A DNA stretch of 64,000 nt from Oscillospiraceae bacterium (lineage in GTDB: Bacteria > Bacillota > Clostridia > Oscillospirales > Ruminococcaceae): assembly GCA_025758045.1 (NCBI GenBank), contig CP107208.1, positions 2,728,001 to 2,792,000 of the forward strand, read 5' to 3'. Every line of letters begins with the position of its first letter. Position 1 is the stretch's first letter. Positions 47,345 through 56,145 of the stretch are shown here, in pieces. The position numbers and the translations under genes are program-made. The notes under the pieces were generated by a model that was not told where the DNA came from, did not search any database, and was given only the letters and a program-made list of their open reading frames with translations.

Positions 47345-48139
47345 TCAGGAGAGCAGCATGCGGTCGTTGGCAAAGCCGCCGTCGCTGACCTGCTCAAAGC
47401 GCTGGAGCAGGTCGCTGACCTGCAGGTTGGCCTTTTCCTCACCGCGCACATCGTAGATGACATGGCCCTCGTACATCATGATCAGGCGGTTGCCGTACTT
47501 GATGGCATCCTTCATGTTGTGGGTGATCATCAGGGTGGTCAGGTGGTTCTCCTGCACGATCTTCTCCGAGAGGGCCAGCACCTTAGCGGCCGTCTTGGGG
47601 TCCAGGGCGGCGGTGTGCTCGTCCAGCAAAAGCAGCTTGGGCTTTTTCAGGGTGGCCATCAACAGGGTGACCGCCTGGCGCTGGCCGCCGGAAAGCAGGC
47701 CGACCTTGCTGGTCATGCGGTCCTCCAGGCCCAGGTCCAGCGTTTTAAGCAGCTCGTGGTATTCCTCGCGCTCTTTTTTGGTGATGCCCACTTTCAGCGA
47801 GCGGGTCACGCCGCGGCGGGCCGCCAGGGCGAGGTTTTCCTCAATGCCCATGGTGGCGGCGGTGCCCATCATCGGGTCCTGAAAGACACGGCCGATGTAC
47901 TTGGCGCGCTGATGCTCCGACAGGCGGGTGACGTCCTGCCCGTCGATGAGGATCTTGCCCATATCGATAGGCCAGACACCGGCTACCGCGTTGAGCATGG
48001 TGGATTTGCCCGCGCCGTTGCCGCCAATGACGGTAACGAAATCGCCGTCTTCCAGCGTCAGGTTCAGGTCTTGCAGGGCCACTTTCTCGTTGACTGTGCC
48101 GGCGTTAAAGGTCTTGTAGACGTTTTTGATCTCAAGCAT
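47345..48139 (-). CDS. ABC transporter ATP-binding protein (TrpZ-like class)
   Basis: A 264-aa ATPase with Walker A GGNGAGKSTMLN, signature LLSGGQRQAVTLLMATL, Walker B LLLLDEHTAALDPK and the switch His in LMITHNMKDA. DEHT instead of DEPT after Walker B is typical of this class of importers that work with the DUF534-type binding proteins. Last gene of the three-gene operon, overlapping the permease gene by 8 bp. Confidence 0.9.
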   Translation of the reverse strand: MLEIKNVYKTFNAGTVNEKVALQDLNLTLEDGDFVTVIGGNGAGKSTMLNAVAGVWPIDMGKILIDGQDVTRLSEHQRAKYIGRVFQDPMMGTAATMGIEENLALAARRGVTRSLKVGITKKEREEYHELLKTLDLGLEDRMTSKVGLLSGGQRQAVTLLMATLKKPKLLLLDEHTAALDPKTAAKVLALSEKIVQENHLTTLMITHNMKDAIKYGNRLIMMYEGHVIYDVRGEEKANLQVSDLLQRFEQVSDGGFANDRMLLS

Positions 48140-49079
48140 GGTTCTTCTCCCCCTTTTTCACCGAGGTCTTGGTGAAGTATTTGCCCTTCCAGTACGGGAT
48201 GGTCAGGAACAGCGCCACTACCAAAGCAGTGAGCAGCTTCAGGTCGTCGGTAGACAGGCCCAGGCGCAGGACAAAGACCATGACGATGTAGTAGATGATA
48301 GCGCCGATAACGGCGGACAGCAGCTTGAGGGCAAAGTTGCGGAAGATACGGCTGAAGATGACCTCGCCGATGATGACCGCCGCCAGACCAATGACGATAG
48401 CACCACGGCCCATGTTGATGTCGGAGAAGCCCTGATACTGGGCCAGCAGACCGCCGGCCAGCGCGACCAGGCCGTTGGAGATCATCAGGCCCAGCACCTT
48501 GGTGACGTTGGTGTTGATGCCCTGGGCACGGGCCATGTTCTGGTTAGCGCCGGTGGCACGCAGAGAACAGCCCAGCTCAGTGCCAAAGAACCAGTACAGC
48601 ACAGCGATCAGCACCGCGCAGAAGATGGTCAGGATCAGGATTGGGTTATTGAGGGCCACATTGCGGACATAACGGGCCGAGACCAGCAGGCCGTACTTAT
48701 CCACGCTGATGGGCAGGTTGGCTTTGCCGCCGCCCGTGCCGAAGCCCATGATGCGGAGGTTGACTGAATACAGCGCCAGCTGGGTCAAAATACCGGCCAA
48801 AATAGCCGGGATGCCGCAGGCCGTGTGGAACAGGCCCGTAACAAGGCCCGCCAGCATACCTGCTGCCGTAGCCGCCAGCAGGGCCAGCCCCACCGGCACC
48901 CCGTTAAGCACCATAACAACGCAGACCGCACCGCCGGTACCGAGAGAGCCGTCGACCGTCAAATCGGCCACATCCAGGATGCGGTAGGTTAGGTAGACGC
49001 CGATGGCCATAATGCCCCAGATAAGGCCCTGGGCCACAGCACTGGGCATTGAGTTGATCAGGGAAGCAAAGAATCCCAT
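48132..49079 (-). CDS. ABC transporter permease (BPD_transp_2-like, TrpY-like class)
   Basis: A 315-aa membrane protein with about eight to ten hydrophobic helices and the branched-chain-type permease motif ELGCSLRATGANQNMARAQGIN (EAA-like loop), plus LTVDGSLGTGGAV near the N terminus. GGAGG precedes the ATG. Together with the binding protein (upstream) and ATPase (downstream) it forms one importer; substrate not known. Confidence 0.9.
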   Translation of the reverse strand: MGFFASLINSMPSAVAQGLIWGIMAIGVYLTYRILDVADLTVDGSLGTGGAVCVVMVLNGVPVGLALLAATAAGMLAGLVTGLFHTACGIPAILAGILTQLALYSVNLRIMGFGTGGGKANLPISVDKYGLLVSARYVRNVALNNPILILTIFCAVLIAVLYWFFGTELGCSLRATGANQNMARAQGINTNVTKVLGLMISNGLVALAGGLLAQYQGFSDINMGRGAIVIGLAAVIIGEVIFSRIFRNFALKLLSAVIGAIIYYIVMVFVLRLGLSTDDLKLLTALVVALFLTIPYWKGKYFTKTSVKKGEKNHA

Positions 49080-49130
49080 GAATAAAACCTCCGAACTTTT
49101 TTGGAATCATGCTGGGGAAACGATGCATCA

Positions 49131-49173
49131 AAACAGCGGGGAAAGAGCCGTTTCAACCCTCTCCTCGCTGTTT
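49131..49173 (-). terminator. Intercistronic stem-loop between binding protein and permease genes
   Basis: Stem AAACAGCG(A)GG / CCCCGCTGTTTT on the minus strand, with a T-run. It could lower expression of the membrane genes relative to the abundant binding protein. Confidence 0.5.
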
Positions 49174-49198
49174 ATTCGTGCGTGTGATTCAGGATTTT

Positions 49199-50236
49199 TT
49201 AGTCGGCAATAGCCTCATAGCCGTCCGGCGGGGTGATGCCCAGTGCTTCGCAGTTGGCTGCGTTGTACTTTTTGGTAACGTTGGGGGCAAACGCAACAGG
49301 CATGGTGGAGACATCGGCGCCATCGGCCAGGATCTCGGCAGCCATCTCACCAGTCTTGTAGCCCAGATCGTAGTAGCTGATGGACAGGGCGGCAACACCG
49401 CAGCCCTTGCAGATGCCTTCCTCACCGGCAACCACAGGAACCTTCTCCGGGATAACCACATTGGCGATGGCCTCGGTGTTGGAAGCAGCGGTGTTATCGG
49501 TGGGGATGTAGATTACGTCAGAGGCAGCAGCAGCGGCCTGGGTGACGGAGGTGACATCGTTGGTATCGGTGAAAGCGTAGCGGGTGGTCTCCAGGCCCAT
49601 CTCCGTGAGATAGCCTTCAATGACATCGCACTGGTAGACGGAGTTGGGCTCAGCGCTGCAGTACAGCAGGCCAACAGTCTTAGCGTTCGGGAACATCTCC
49701 TGAATCATGGCTGCCTGCTGGTCCAGCGGGGCCAGGTCAGAGGTGCCGGAGATGTTGTTGCCCACAGTGCCGGTCCAGTCAGAGATGTCCAGCGCAGTGG
49801 CGTAGTCGGTAACAGAGGTGCCGAGGACGGGGATGTCGGCGGTAGCCTGGGCAGCAGCCTGCAGCGGGGCGGTGGCGTTGGCCAGGATCAGATCGACGCC
49901 AGTGGAGACAAAGCCGCTGACGATGGTGGTGCAGTTGGCGGAATCGCCGGAGGCGTTCTGCTCGTCAAACTTGACGTTGCCCTCGCCCAGCTTCTCGGTC
50001 AAAGCGTCCTTGAAGCCCTGGGTGGCGGCGTCCAGCGCCTCGTGCTGGACCAATTGGCAGATGCCGACGGTATAGACCTTGCCGTCGGTGCTTTCGGCGG
50101 CGGAAGTTTCTTCGCTCTCCGCGGTGGAAGCTGCGGGGGTGGAATCAGCAGCAGCGGTGCTGGATGCAGTGCTGCCGCAAGCTGCCAGACCCATGGTCAT
50201 GGCAGCTGCCATAGCGAGTGAAAGTGCCTTTTTCAT
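49199..50236 (-). CDS. ABC transporter substrate-binding lipoprotein (PF04392/TrpX-like)
   Basis: A 345-aa lipoprotein with lipobox LAAC (Cys at about 20), a Ser/Ala-rich tether and a domain of the DUF534/TrpX type (YTVGICQLVQHEALDAATQGFKDAL; VGLLYCSAEPNSVYQCDVIE). Relatives are linked to tryptophan or tyrosine uptake in other Firmicutes, but no T-box is found upstream here, so the substrate is open. GGAGGG precedes the ATG at 50236. Confidence 0.9.
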   Translation of the reverse strand: MKKALSLAMAAAMTMGLAACGSTASSTAAADSTPAASTAESEETSAAESTDGKVYTVGICQLVQHEALDAATQGFKDALTEKLGEGNVKFDEQNASGDSANCTTIVSGFVSTGVDLILANATAPLQAAAQATADIPVLGTSVTDYATALDISDWTGTVGNNISGTSDLAPLDQQAAMIQEMFPNAKTVGLLYCSAEPNSVYQCDVIEGYLTEMGLETTRYAFTDTNDVTSVTQAAAAASDVIYIPTDNTAASNTEAIANVVIPEKVPVVAGEEGICKGCGVAALSISYYDLGYKTGEMAAEILADGADVSTMPVAFAPNVTKKYNAANCEALGITPPDGYEAIAD

Positions 50237-50308
50237 CTTTGTTCCCTCCAAATAACGGCAACATGCTTACGCGCCGCACAGCGTGCCCTCAAAAGCAGTT
50301 GCTTTAGT

Positions 50309-50343
50309 GCTTTAAAGTATAGCACAGTTTAACGCTTTAAAGC
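50309..50343 (-). promoter_or_regulatory. Promoter with GCTTTAAAG repeats before the TrpX-like gene
   Basis: On the minus strand TGC-TATACT (extended -10; TATACT at 50316-50321). The perfect palindrome GCTTTAAAGC (50334-50343) and a second copy GCTTTAAAG (50309-50317) are 25 bp apart and bracket the -10, suggesting repressor control. Confidence 0.5.
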
Positions 50344-50400
50344 AAGGTCTATCTTGCCAAATTTGGCACTTTGCAGCAGCAAATTCTCAGCATTTTTACC

Positions 50401-50457
50401 AAAAAACAGCAAAACAGCCCATTGCCCCCCTTTTTCGGGTTCCGCAGCGGACTGTTT
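50401..50457 (-). terminator. Probable terminator after the PTS IIA gene
   Basis: Stem AAACAGTCC / GGGCTGTTT with one G-U pair, a long structured loop and TTTTTT on the minus strand. Confidence 0.55.
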
Positions 50458-50481
50458 ATATAGTTTTGAAGTTTAGGTGGG

Positions 50482-50955
50482 TCAATCAGCAAAGCAGGCA
50501 TTCTCTGTCTTGGCGATCAGCTCCACAAAGCGTTCCGGGCTGCTGGCGTGGCGCAAAGCGTCCACCAGCGAGTTGCGGCTGAGCAGGTTGACCAGCCGTG
50601 CTAAAATTTGCAGGTGCAGGCTTTCATTTCCCGGGGGCACGGCGATCATGAACAAAAGGTCCACCGCCCGGACGTCCGGGGCACCCCAATCCACGCCGTG
50701 GCGCAGCGTCAGGGCCGAAATGCTGGGGGCCGATACCCCGGCGTTGCAGGCGTGGGGCAGCGCGATGCCGTCCCCGATGGCCGTGGTGCCGCCGAAGTTT
50801 TCCCGCTGGCAGACAGCGTTATAGTAGGCCGTGCCATTGGTGATGGCGCCGGTCTCCTCCTGCAATTCTACCAGGATGCCCAGCACGTCGGCGGCCTCTT
50901 TGATGTTGGCGTACAGGCGCACGCCTGCGGGGTTCATCAGTTCGCTTACTTTCAT
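50482..50955 (-). CDS. PTS sugar transporter subunit IIA (fructose/mannitol type)
   Basis: A 157-aa phosphocarrier with the active His in GDGIALPHACN (about residues 80-90) and the flanking FGGTTAIG motif of the PTS EIIA type 2 family. No IIB or IIC gene is near, so it may serve a transporter elsewhere or have a regulatory role as in the nitrogen PTS. It lies 27 bp downstream of the HAD gene. Confidence 0.85.
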   Translation of the reverse strand: MKVSELMNPAGVRLYANIKEAADVLGILVELQEETGAITNGTAYYNAVCQRENFGGTTAIGDGIALPHACNAGVSAPSISALTLRHGVDWGAPDVRAVDLLFMIAVPPGNESLHLQILARLVNLLSRNSLVDALRHASSPERFVELIAKTENACFAD

Positions 50956-50982
50956 CGTACAGCCCCCTTTGCCCAGATGGCG

Positions 50983-51813
50983 TCAGGATTTTGTTGCCCG
51001 GTCGATCAGTGCGTACAGGTACTCACCTACCGCGCCCTCGGCGCAGGTGCAGGTGGTCACCTCGTCGGCAGTGGCCTTGACCTCGGCGGGTGCATTGGCA
51101 ACGGCCACAGCATGGCCTGCGGTGCGCATCAGTTCAAGATCGTTATAGTAATCACCGATGACGATGGTGTTTTTGATGGATTTGTTCATCAATGCGCAAA
51201 GGTCCTGCAAGCCGGTGGCCTTGCTGACGCCGCCGGGCATGATCTCTAAGTAAATGTTGTTGGTGGCCAGGAAGTAGTTATCCCGGCCGTAGTACTTGGT
51301 TTTGGCGTACTGCCCCAGCTTGCGGATGGCCTCGGGGTCAGCGGCAAACACTACCTTGACCCAGCCGTCCGGCACACAGTCAATGGGGCAGGCAATGCTG
51401 CCCAGGTGTTCGTCCACCTGGTGGGCGTGGGTAGTCTCGTTGGCGTGGATGACGTACATCTCGCCGTTGCCGGCCATGACCTCCACACCCATGCGCGGGA
51501 ACTTGTTCAGGATGTCCTTGATAGCCGTGGTGGCCTGCTCCCGGTTGAGGGTCGAGCGGTGCAGCACCGTCTCGGTGGAAAAATCATACAGCAGCGCGCC
51601 GTTGCAGGAAATGGCCGGCAGCGAAAGGCGTATGCCTTCCAACGCTGCGCGGATCGACTCCGGCGGGCGGCCGGTAGCCACGGTAAACAGGCCGCCCAGG
51701 CTGGTAAAGAGATTGATGACCGTGCGGTTGCAGGCCGGCAGCCCCTCTTTGGCGGTGAGCAGCGTGTTATCCATATCACAGATGACAAGGGTATCGCTTA
51801 GCGCTGATTTCAT
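50983..51813 (-). CDS. Cof-type HAD phosphatase
   Basis: A 276-aa cytoplasmic phosphatase. Motif I is CDMDNTLL (Asp nucleophile), motif II in TVATGRPPES, motif III Lys in VSKATGLQDL, motif IV GDYYNDLELMRTAG. The C2-type cap is typical of the Cof/YidA group, which acts on sugar phosphates or flavin mononucleotide. Its first base lies within the end of the pseudouridine synthase gene (4-bp overlap). Confidence 0.9.
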   Translation of the reverse strand: MKSALSDTLVICDMDNTLLTAKEGLPACNRTVINLFTSLGGLFTVATGRPPESIRAALEGIRLSLPAISCNGALLYDFSTETVLHRSTLNREQATTAIKDILNKFPRMGVEVMAGNGEMYVIHANETTHAHQVDEHLGSIACPIDCVPDGWVKVVFAADPEAIRKLGQYAKTKYYGRDNYFLATNNIYLEIMPGGVSKATGLQDLCALMNKSIKNTIVIGDYYNDLELMRTAGHAVAVANAPAEVKATADEVTTCTCAEGAVGEYLYALIDRATKS

Positions 51814-52742
51814 GCGCGATGTTCCTTTCTTAACCGTGTCAGAAACTCTGTAAAATAGGCAGGCAGCGGCGAGTCAAACTGCACCCACTGCTGCGTTGCA
51901 GGGTGAATAAAGCCCAATTCTTTAGCGTGCAGGCATTGGCCGTTCAGGCTTTTGATGCAGTTGCGCGGGCCGTAGACGGCGTCCCCTGCCAGCGGGTGAC
52001 CGATGCTGGCCATGTGTACGCGGATCTGGTGGGTGCGGCCGGTCTTGAGCTGGCAGGCAATGTAGGTAAAGTTGCCGAAGCGTTCCAGCACGCGCCAGCC
52101 GGTGTAGGCGTAGCGGGCACCCGAGGTTTCCTGCGGAACGACCGCCATCTTTTTGCGGTCCCGCGGGTCGCGGCCGAGGTACGTTTCCACAAAGCCCTCA
52201 TCCTCTTTCAGATTGCCGTAGACGATGGCATGGTAGATCCGGTGGATGCTATGCACACTGAACTGGGCGCTGAGCGCCTGGTGCGCAGCATCGTTTTTGG
52301 CCATGACCAACAGGCCGCTGGTGCCCTTATCGATACGGTGGACGATGCCGGGGCGGATGGCCCCGCCGATGCCGGAAAGCTGCCCGGCGCAGTGGTACAG
52401 CAGCGCGTTGACCAGCGTGCCGTCCGGGTTGCCGGGGGCAGGATGCACCACCATGCCCTTGGGCTTGTTGATGACGATCAAATCGTTATCCTCGTAGACG
52501 ACATCCAGCGGGATGTTCTGGGGTTGGGCCTCGATGGGCTGAGGTTCCGGCAGGTCGATACAGTAGGCAGCGCCGGGGACAACTTTGTCTTTTTTGTTGA
52601 CGCAGCTGCCGCCGCGGGTCACTCTGCCCTGCTCCATCAGGTTTTGCAGGGCGCTGCGGGAAAGCTCGGCGCACTGCCCTGCCAGCCAAGCGTCCAGGCG
52701 GCCGGAGGCATCAGGCCCAGCGATAAGTTCAATTTTTTCCAT
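51810..52742 (-). CDS. rluD: RluD-type large-subunit rRNA pseudouridine synthase
   Basis: Makes pseudouridine in 23S rRNA. About 310 aa with an N-terminal S4 domain (GRLDAWLAGQCAELSRSALQ) and the catalytic domain with GIVHRIDKGTSGLLVMAKND (catalytic Asp in HRIDKGTSG) and GRTHQIRVHM. The gene start overlaps the lspA end; ATGs at 52742 and 52751 are both possible and neither has a strong site, fitting coupled translation. Confidence 0.92.
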   Translation of the reverse strand: MEKIELIAGPDASGRLDAWLAGQCAELSRSALQNLMEQGRVTRGGSCVNKKDKVVPGAAYCIDLPEPQPIEAQPQNIPLDVVYEDNDLIVINKPKGMVVHPAPGNPDGTLVNALLYHCAGQLSGIGGAIRPGIVHRIDKGTSGLLVMAKNDAAHQALSAQFSVHSIHRIYHAIVYGNLKEDEGFVETYLGRDPRDRKKMAVVPQETSGARYAYTGWRVLERFGNFTYIACQLKTGRTHQIRVHMASIGHPLAGDAVYGPRNCIKSLNGQCLHAKELGFIHPATQQWVQFDSPLPAYFTEFLTRLRKEHRA

Positions 52743-53250
52743 TAGCATCATCTGCGGGGGCGGCCGATTCTGTTTTTACGCTTTTCTCGGCTTTTTCTTT
52801 AAAGTAGGAGTCGAACAGCACCCACACCATCAGCAGACCGACGCCTACGCAGACGCAGATGTCAGCGAAGTTGAAGATGGCAAAGTTCATGAACAGGACG
52901 TTGATGTAGTCGACCACCACGCCGGTAGCGATGCGGTCGATCAGGTTGCCGATGCCGCCGCCCAGTACCAGAGTCCAGGCTACCCGCTCCAGCGGGGTCA
53001 GCTTGCGGGCAAACAACATCCACAATACGCCCAACAGCATCAGCGAGGTGGCGGCAATCAGTAGTTTTTGTTTGCCTGCCAGCATCGAAAACGCCATGCC
53101 ATCATTGAGAAAGTAGCGCAGCTCCAGCACGCCGGGGATCAGCGTCATGGCCGTTTTGGGCAGCAGTACCGCCGTGGCCCAGCGCTTGATAAGCTGGTCA
53201 ACGCCCACAAGCACAGCCGCCGCCAGCACAGAAAGAACACCAAAAATCAT
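52729..53250 (-). CDS. lspA: Lipoprotein signal peptidase
   Basis: Cuts the signal peptide from prolipoproteins, such as the two binding lipoproteins in this window. The 173 aa have four membrane helices and the two catalytic Asp in GGGIGNLIDRI and FNFADIC. Start at 53250 with GGGAG upstream; an in-frame ATG six codons earlier lacks a site. The lspA-rluD order is the usual one in Firmicutes. Confidence 0.94.
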   Translation of the reverse strand: MIFGVLSVLAAAVLVGVDQLIKRWATAVLLPKTAMTLIPGVLELRYFLNDGMAFSMLAGKQKLLIAATSLMLLGVLWMLFARKLTPLERVAWTLVLGGGIGNLIDRIATGVVVDYINVLFMNFAIFNFADICVCVGVGLLMVWVLFDSYFKEKAEKSVKTESAAPADDANGKN

Positions 53251-53265
53251 GGTTACTCCCTTATT

Positions 53266-53305
53266 CAAAAAAATCAGCGGTGCTTATGCAATTATAAGCA
53301 CCGCT
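53266..53305 (-). terminator. Terminator after ileS
   Basis: A perfect 12-bp stem AGCGGTGCTTAT / ATAAGCACCGCT with a 6-nt loop, followed by a run of T on the minus strand. It lies just before the lspA start. Confidence 0.85.
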
Positions 53306-53315
53306 GAACGGTAGA

Positions 53316-56090
53316 TTAAAGACCCAGCACCTTAGCGCAGCGCGGGCACAGGCCGTTTTCGCCAACGGCGGGCTCGTACTTCCAGCAGCGCAGGCACTTG
53401 TTGCCGGCTGCGTGGGCAGCGGCAGCGCCCAGACCCTCGACGATGCCCTTGACACCGCCCTCGCCCTCAGTCAGATCGACTTTGGAGACGATGAACAGGT
53501 CGGCCAGCTCATCCATGGGGATGGTGTTCAGGAAGTCATAGACCTCCTTGTTGCAGTACAGCGTCAGGCAGGCTTCCAGAGAAGATCCGATGGTCTTATC
53601 GGCACGGGCCTGCTCCAGCACCTTCTTGACATCATCACGGATGGCCATGATGCGGTCCCACTTGGCAGTGAAGGCTTCGTCAGCAGCGGCCTTGGCTTCG
53701 GGCATCTGCTCAAAGACGACATAGTCCTTCATGCCGGGCATCTTGGGCACATAGCTCCAGATTTCCTGGCTGGTGAAGCTCAGGATGGGGGCCAGCAGCT
53801 TAGTAAAGTCGACCAGGATGCGGTACAGCGCGGTCTGTGCACAGCGGCGGGCATGGTCGTCAGCGCAGTACAGGCGGTCCTTGATAACGTCCATATAGAA
53901 GTTGGACATATCGATGACGCAGAAGTTGTACAACGCATGGTAAGCGCGGCTGAAGTCGTAGTGGTCGTAGGCATCGCGCATGGTGGCGGTCAGCTGGTTG
54001 CATGCTTCCAGCGCCCAGCGGTCGATCTCGAACAGCTGATCGTCAGCGACCATATCCTTGTTGGGATCAAAATCGTTGATGTTGCCCAGCATGAAGCGGG
54101 CGGTGTTGCGCATCTTGCGGTAAGCCTCGGACAGCTGGCGGAATATCTCCTTACCGGCGCGGACGTCGACGGTATAATCGCTGGAAGCGACCCACAGACG
54201 GACGATGTCGGCACCGTAGTCACGAATGATTTCGCTGGGTTCCACGCCGTTGCCAGCGGACTTGTGCATCTGCTTGCCTTTTTCGTCGACGACCCAGCCA
54301 TGGCACAGCACCTCGCGGTACGGAGCCTGGCCCTGGGTGGCAACGCTGGTCAGCAGGCTGGACTGGAACCAACCACGGAACTGATCGGCACCTTCCATGT
54401 ACATATCAACAGGATAGGTCAGCTCCGGGCGCTCGCGGCAGACAGCGCTCCAGGTAGAGCCGGAGTCGAACCAAACGTCCATGATGTCGGGATCTTTCTC
54501 CCAATCGGAAGCGCCGCACTCGCAGACTTCGCCCTTGGGCATGATCTCGTTGGCATCGTACTTATACCAGGCGTCGCTGCCCTCCTTGCGGAACAGGTCG
54601 GAGACAGCCTTGATGGAAGCATCGGTGATGTGGTACTTGCCACACTTCTTGCAGTAGAAGACCGGGATGGGCACGCCCCAGACGCGCTGACGGCTGATGC
54701 ACCAGTCGCTGCGGTCACGGACCATGCCAGCCATGCGGTCATGGCCCCAGGCCGGTTGCCAGTGTACACTGTCAATAGCCTTGTAGACATCCTCTTTGAA
54801 AGCATCGATGGAGCAGAACCACTGCTCGGTCGCGCGGAAGATGATGGGATGGTGGCAGCGCCAGCAGTGCGGGTACTGGTGGGTGATGTGCTGCACACCC
54901 ATCAGGTGGCCACTCTCCTTGATATGCTCCAGAATGACCTTGTTGGCATCCCAGACCTTGAGGCCGGCAAATTTCTCGCCAGCTTCGGCGGTCAGGCGGC
55001 CGGCGTCATCCACGGGAACAACGACGGGAACCTGCGGGTAGTGGTTAACGCAGACTTCAAAGTCCTCAACACCATGGCCGGGGGCGGTGTGGACGCAGCC
55101 GGTGCCGCCTTCGAGGGTGACATGGTCGCCCAGGATGACCAGGCCCTTGCGGTCCAGGAAGGGATGCTGATACTGCATCAGCTCCAGTTCGCTGCCCAGA
55201 ACGGTGTCGGGCAGGACTTCGTACTCGTCGATGTGGCAGCCCTTCATCGTGGACTCGACCAGCTCGCGGGCCATGATGTGGTAAGCATCGCCGATCTTGA
55301 CGAAGGCATACTCCAGGTTGGGGTTCAGGCAGGTGGCCACGTTGGCGGGCAGGGTCCAGGTGGTGGTGGTCCAGATGACGATCCAGGCCTTATCCAGCGG
55401 GATGTTGTGCTTGGCCAGCACGCCGTTGGGGTCGTCGGTCAGCTTAAAGCGGACGTAGATAGAGTCGCACTCGTCCTCGGCGTACTCGATCTCAGCCTCA
55501 GCCAGGGCGGTACGGTCCTCGGGGCACCAGTAAACGGCCTTCATGCCCTTGTAGATGTAGCCTTTCTTGGCCATCTCGCCGAAGATCTCGACCTGGCGGG
55601 CCTCAAACTCGGGGCGCAGGGTCAGGTAGGGGTTGGCGAAATCGCCCTGGACGCCCAGGCGCTTGAACTGGGAGTTCATGACATCGATATGCTCGGTGGC
55701 GAACTCTTTGCAGATCTTGCGCAGTTCTAGCTTGGAAACGCCGGACTTCTTATCGCCCAGAGACTTCAGGGCTTTCAGCTCGATGGGCAGGCCATGGGTA
55801 TCGTAGCCCGGCACATAGGGGGCCTGGAAACCAGCCATGTTCTTGTAGCGCAGAATGATGTCCTTGATGATCTTGTTCAGCGCGGTGCCCATGTGGATGT
55901 TGCCATTGGCATACGGAGGGCCATCGTGCAGGACCCAGCGGGGTTTGCCCTCGTTGTTTTTGATCATCTGCTCGTAGACGTGGTTCTGCTCCCAGTCTTC
56001 CAGCATTTTCGGCTCTTTTTTCGGCAGACCAGCACGCATTTCAAACGGGGTCTGCATCTTGTGGATGGTGTCGTTGTAATTCTGCGCCAA
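53316..56090 (-). CDS. ileS: Isoleucyl-tRNA synthetase
   Basis: Charges tRNA-Ile. The 924 aa have the HIGH-type motif GPPYANGNIHMGTALN, the editing domain (residues about 190-390), WFDSGSTW, the KMSKS loop written KQMHKSAGN, and a C-terminal zinc finger (CLRCW...CPRC). The start is TTG at 56090. No T-box occurs in the short region before it, so control differs from tyrS. Confidence 0.95.
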   Translation of the reverse strand: MAQNYNDTIHKMQTPFEMRAGLPKKEPKMLEDWEQNHVYEQMIKNNEGKPRWVLHDGPPYANGNIHMGTALNKIIKDIILRYKNMAGFQAPYVPGYDTHGLPIELKALKSLGDKKSGVSKLELRKICKEFATEHIDVMNSQFKRLGVQGDFANPYLTLRPEFEARQVEIFGEMAKKGYIYKGMKAVYWCPEDRTALAEAEIEYAEDECDSIYVRFKLTDDPNGVLAKHNIPLDKAWIVIWTTTTWTLPANVATCLNPNLEYAFVKIGDAYHIMARELVESTMKGCHIDEYEVLPDTVLGSELELMQYQHPFLDRKGLVILGDHVTLEGGTGCVHTAPGHGVEDFEVCVNHYPQVPVVVPVDDAGRLTAEAGEKFAGLKVWDANKVILEHIKESGHLMGVQHITHQYPHCWRCHHPIIFRATEQWFCSIDAFKEDVYKAIDSVHWQPAWGHDRMAGMVRDRSDWCISRQRVWGVPIPVFYCKKCGKYHITDASIKAVSDLFRKEGSDAWYKYDANEIMPKGEVCECGASDWEKDPDIMDVWFDSGSTWSAVCRERPELTYPVDMYMEGADQFRGWFQSSLLTSVATQGQAPYREVLCHGWVVDEKGKQMHKSAGNGVEPSEIIRDYGADIVRLWVASSDYTVDVRAGKEIFRQLSEAYRKMRNTARFMLGNINDFDPNKDMVADDQLFEIDRWALEACNQLTATMRDAYDHYDFSRAYHALYNFCVIDMSNFYMDVIKDRLYCADDHARRCAQTALYRILVDFTKLLAPILSFTSQEIWSYVPKMPGMKDYVVFEQMPEAKAAADEAFTAKWDRIMAIRDDVKKVLEQARADKTIGSSLEACLTLYCNKEVYDFLNTIPMDELADLFIVSKVDLTEGEGGVKGIVEGLGAAAAHAAGNKCLRCWKYEPAVGENGLCPRCAKVLGL

Positions 56091-56145
56091 GATTTCCTAC
56101 TCTCCTCTATAGAAATAGTTTTTGACCTTATTGGTTTATCGGACA

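Noticed and set aside
56091..56145. T-box or other leader before ileS
   Set aside because: Only 55 bp separate divIVA from ileS, and no T-box sequence is present.
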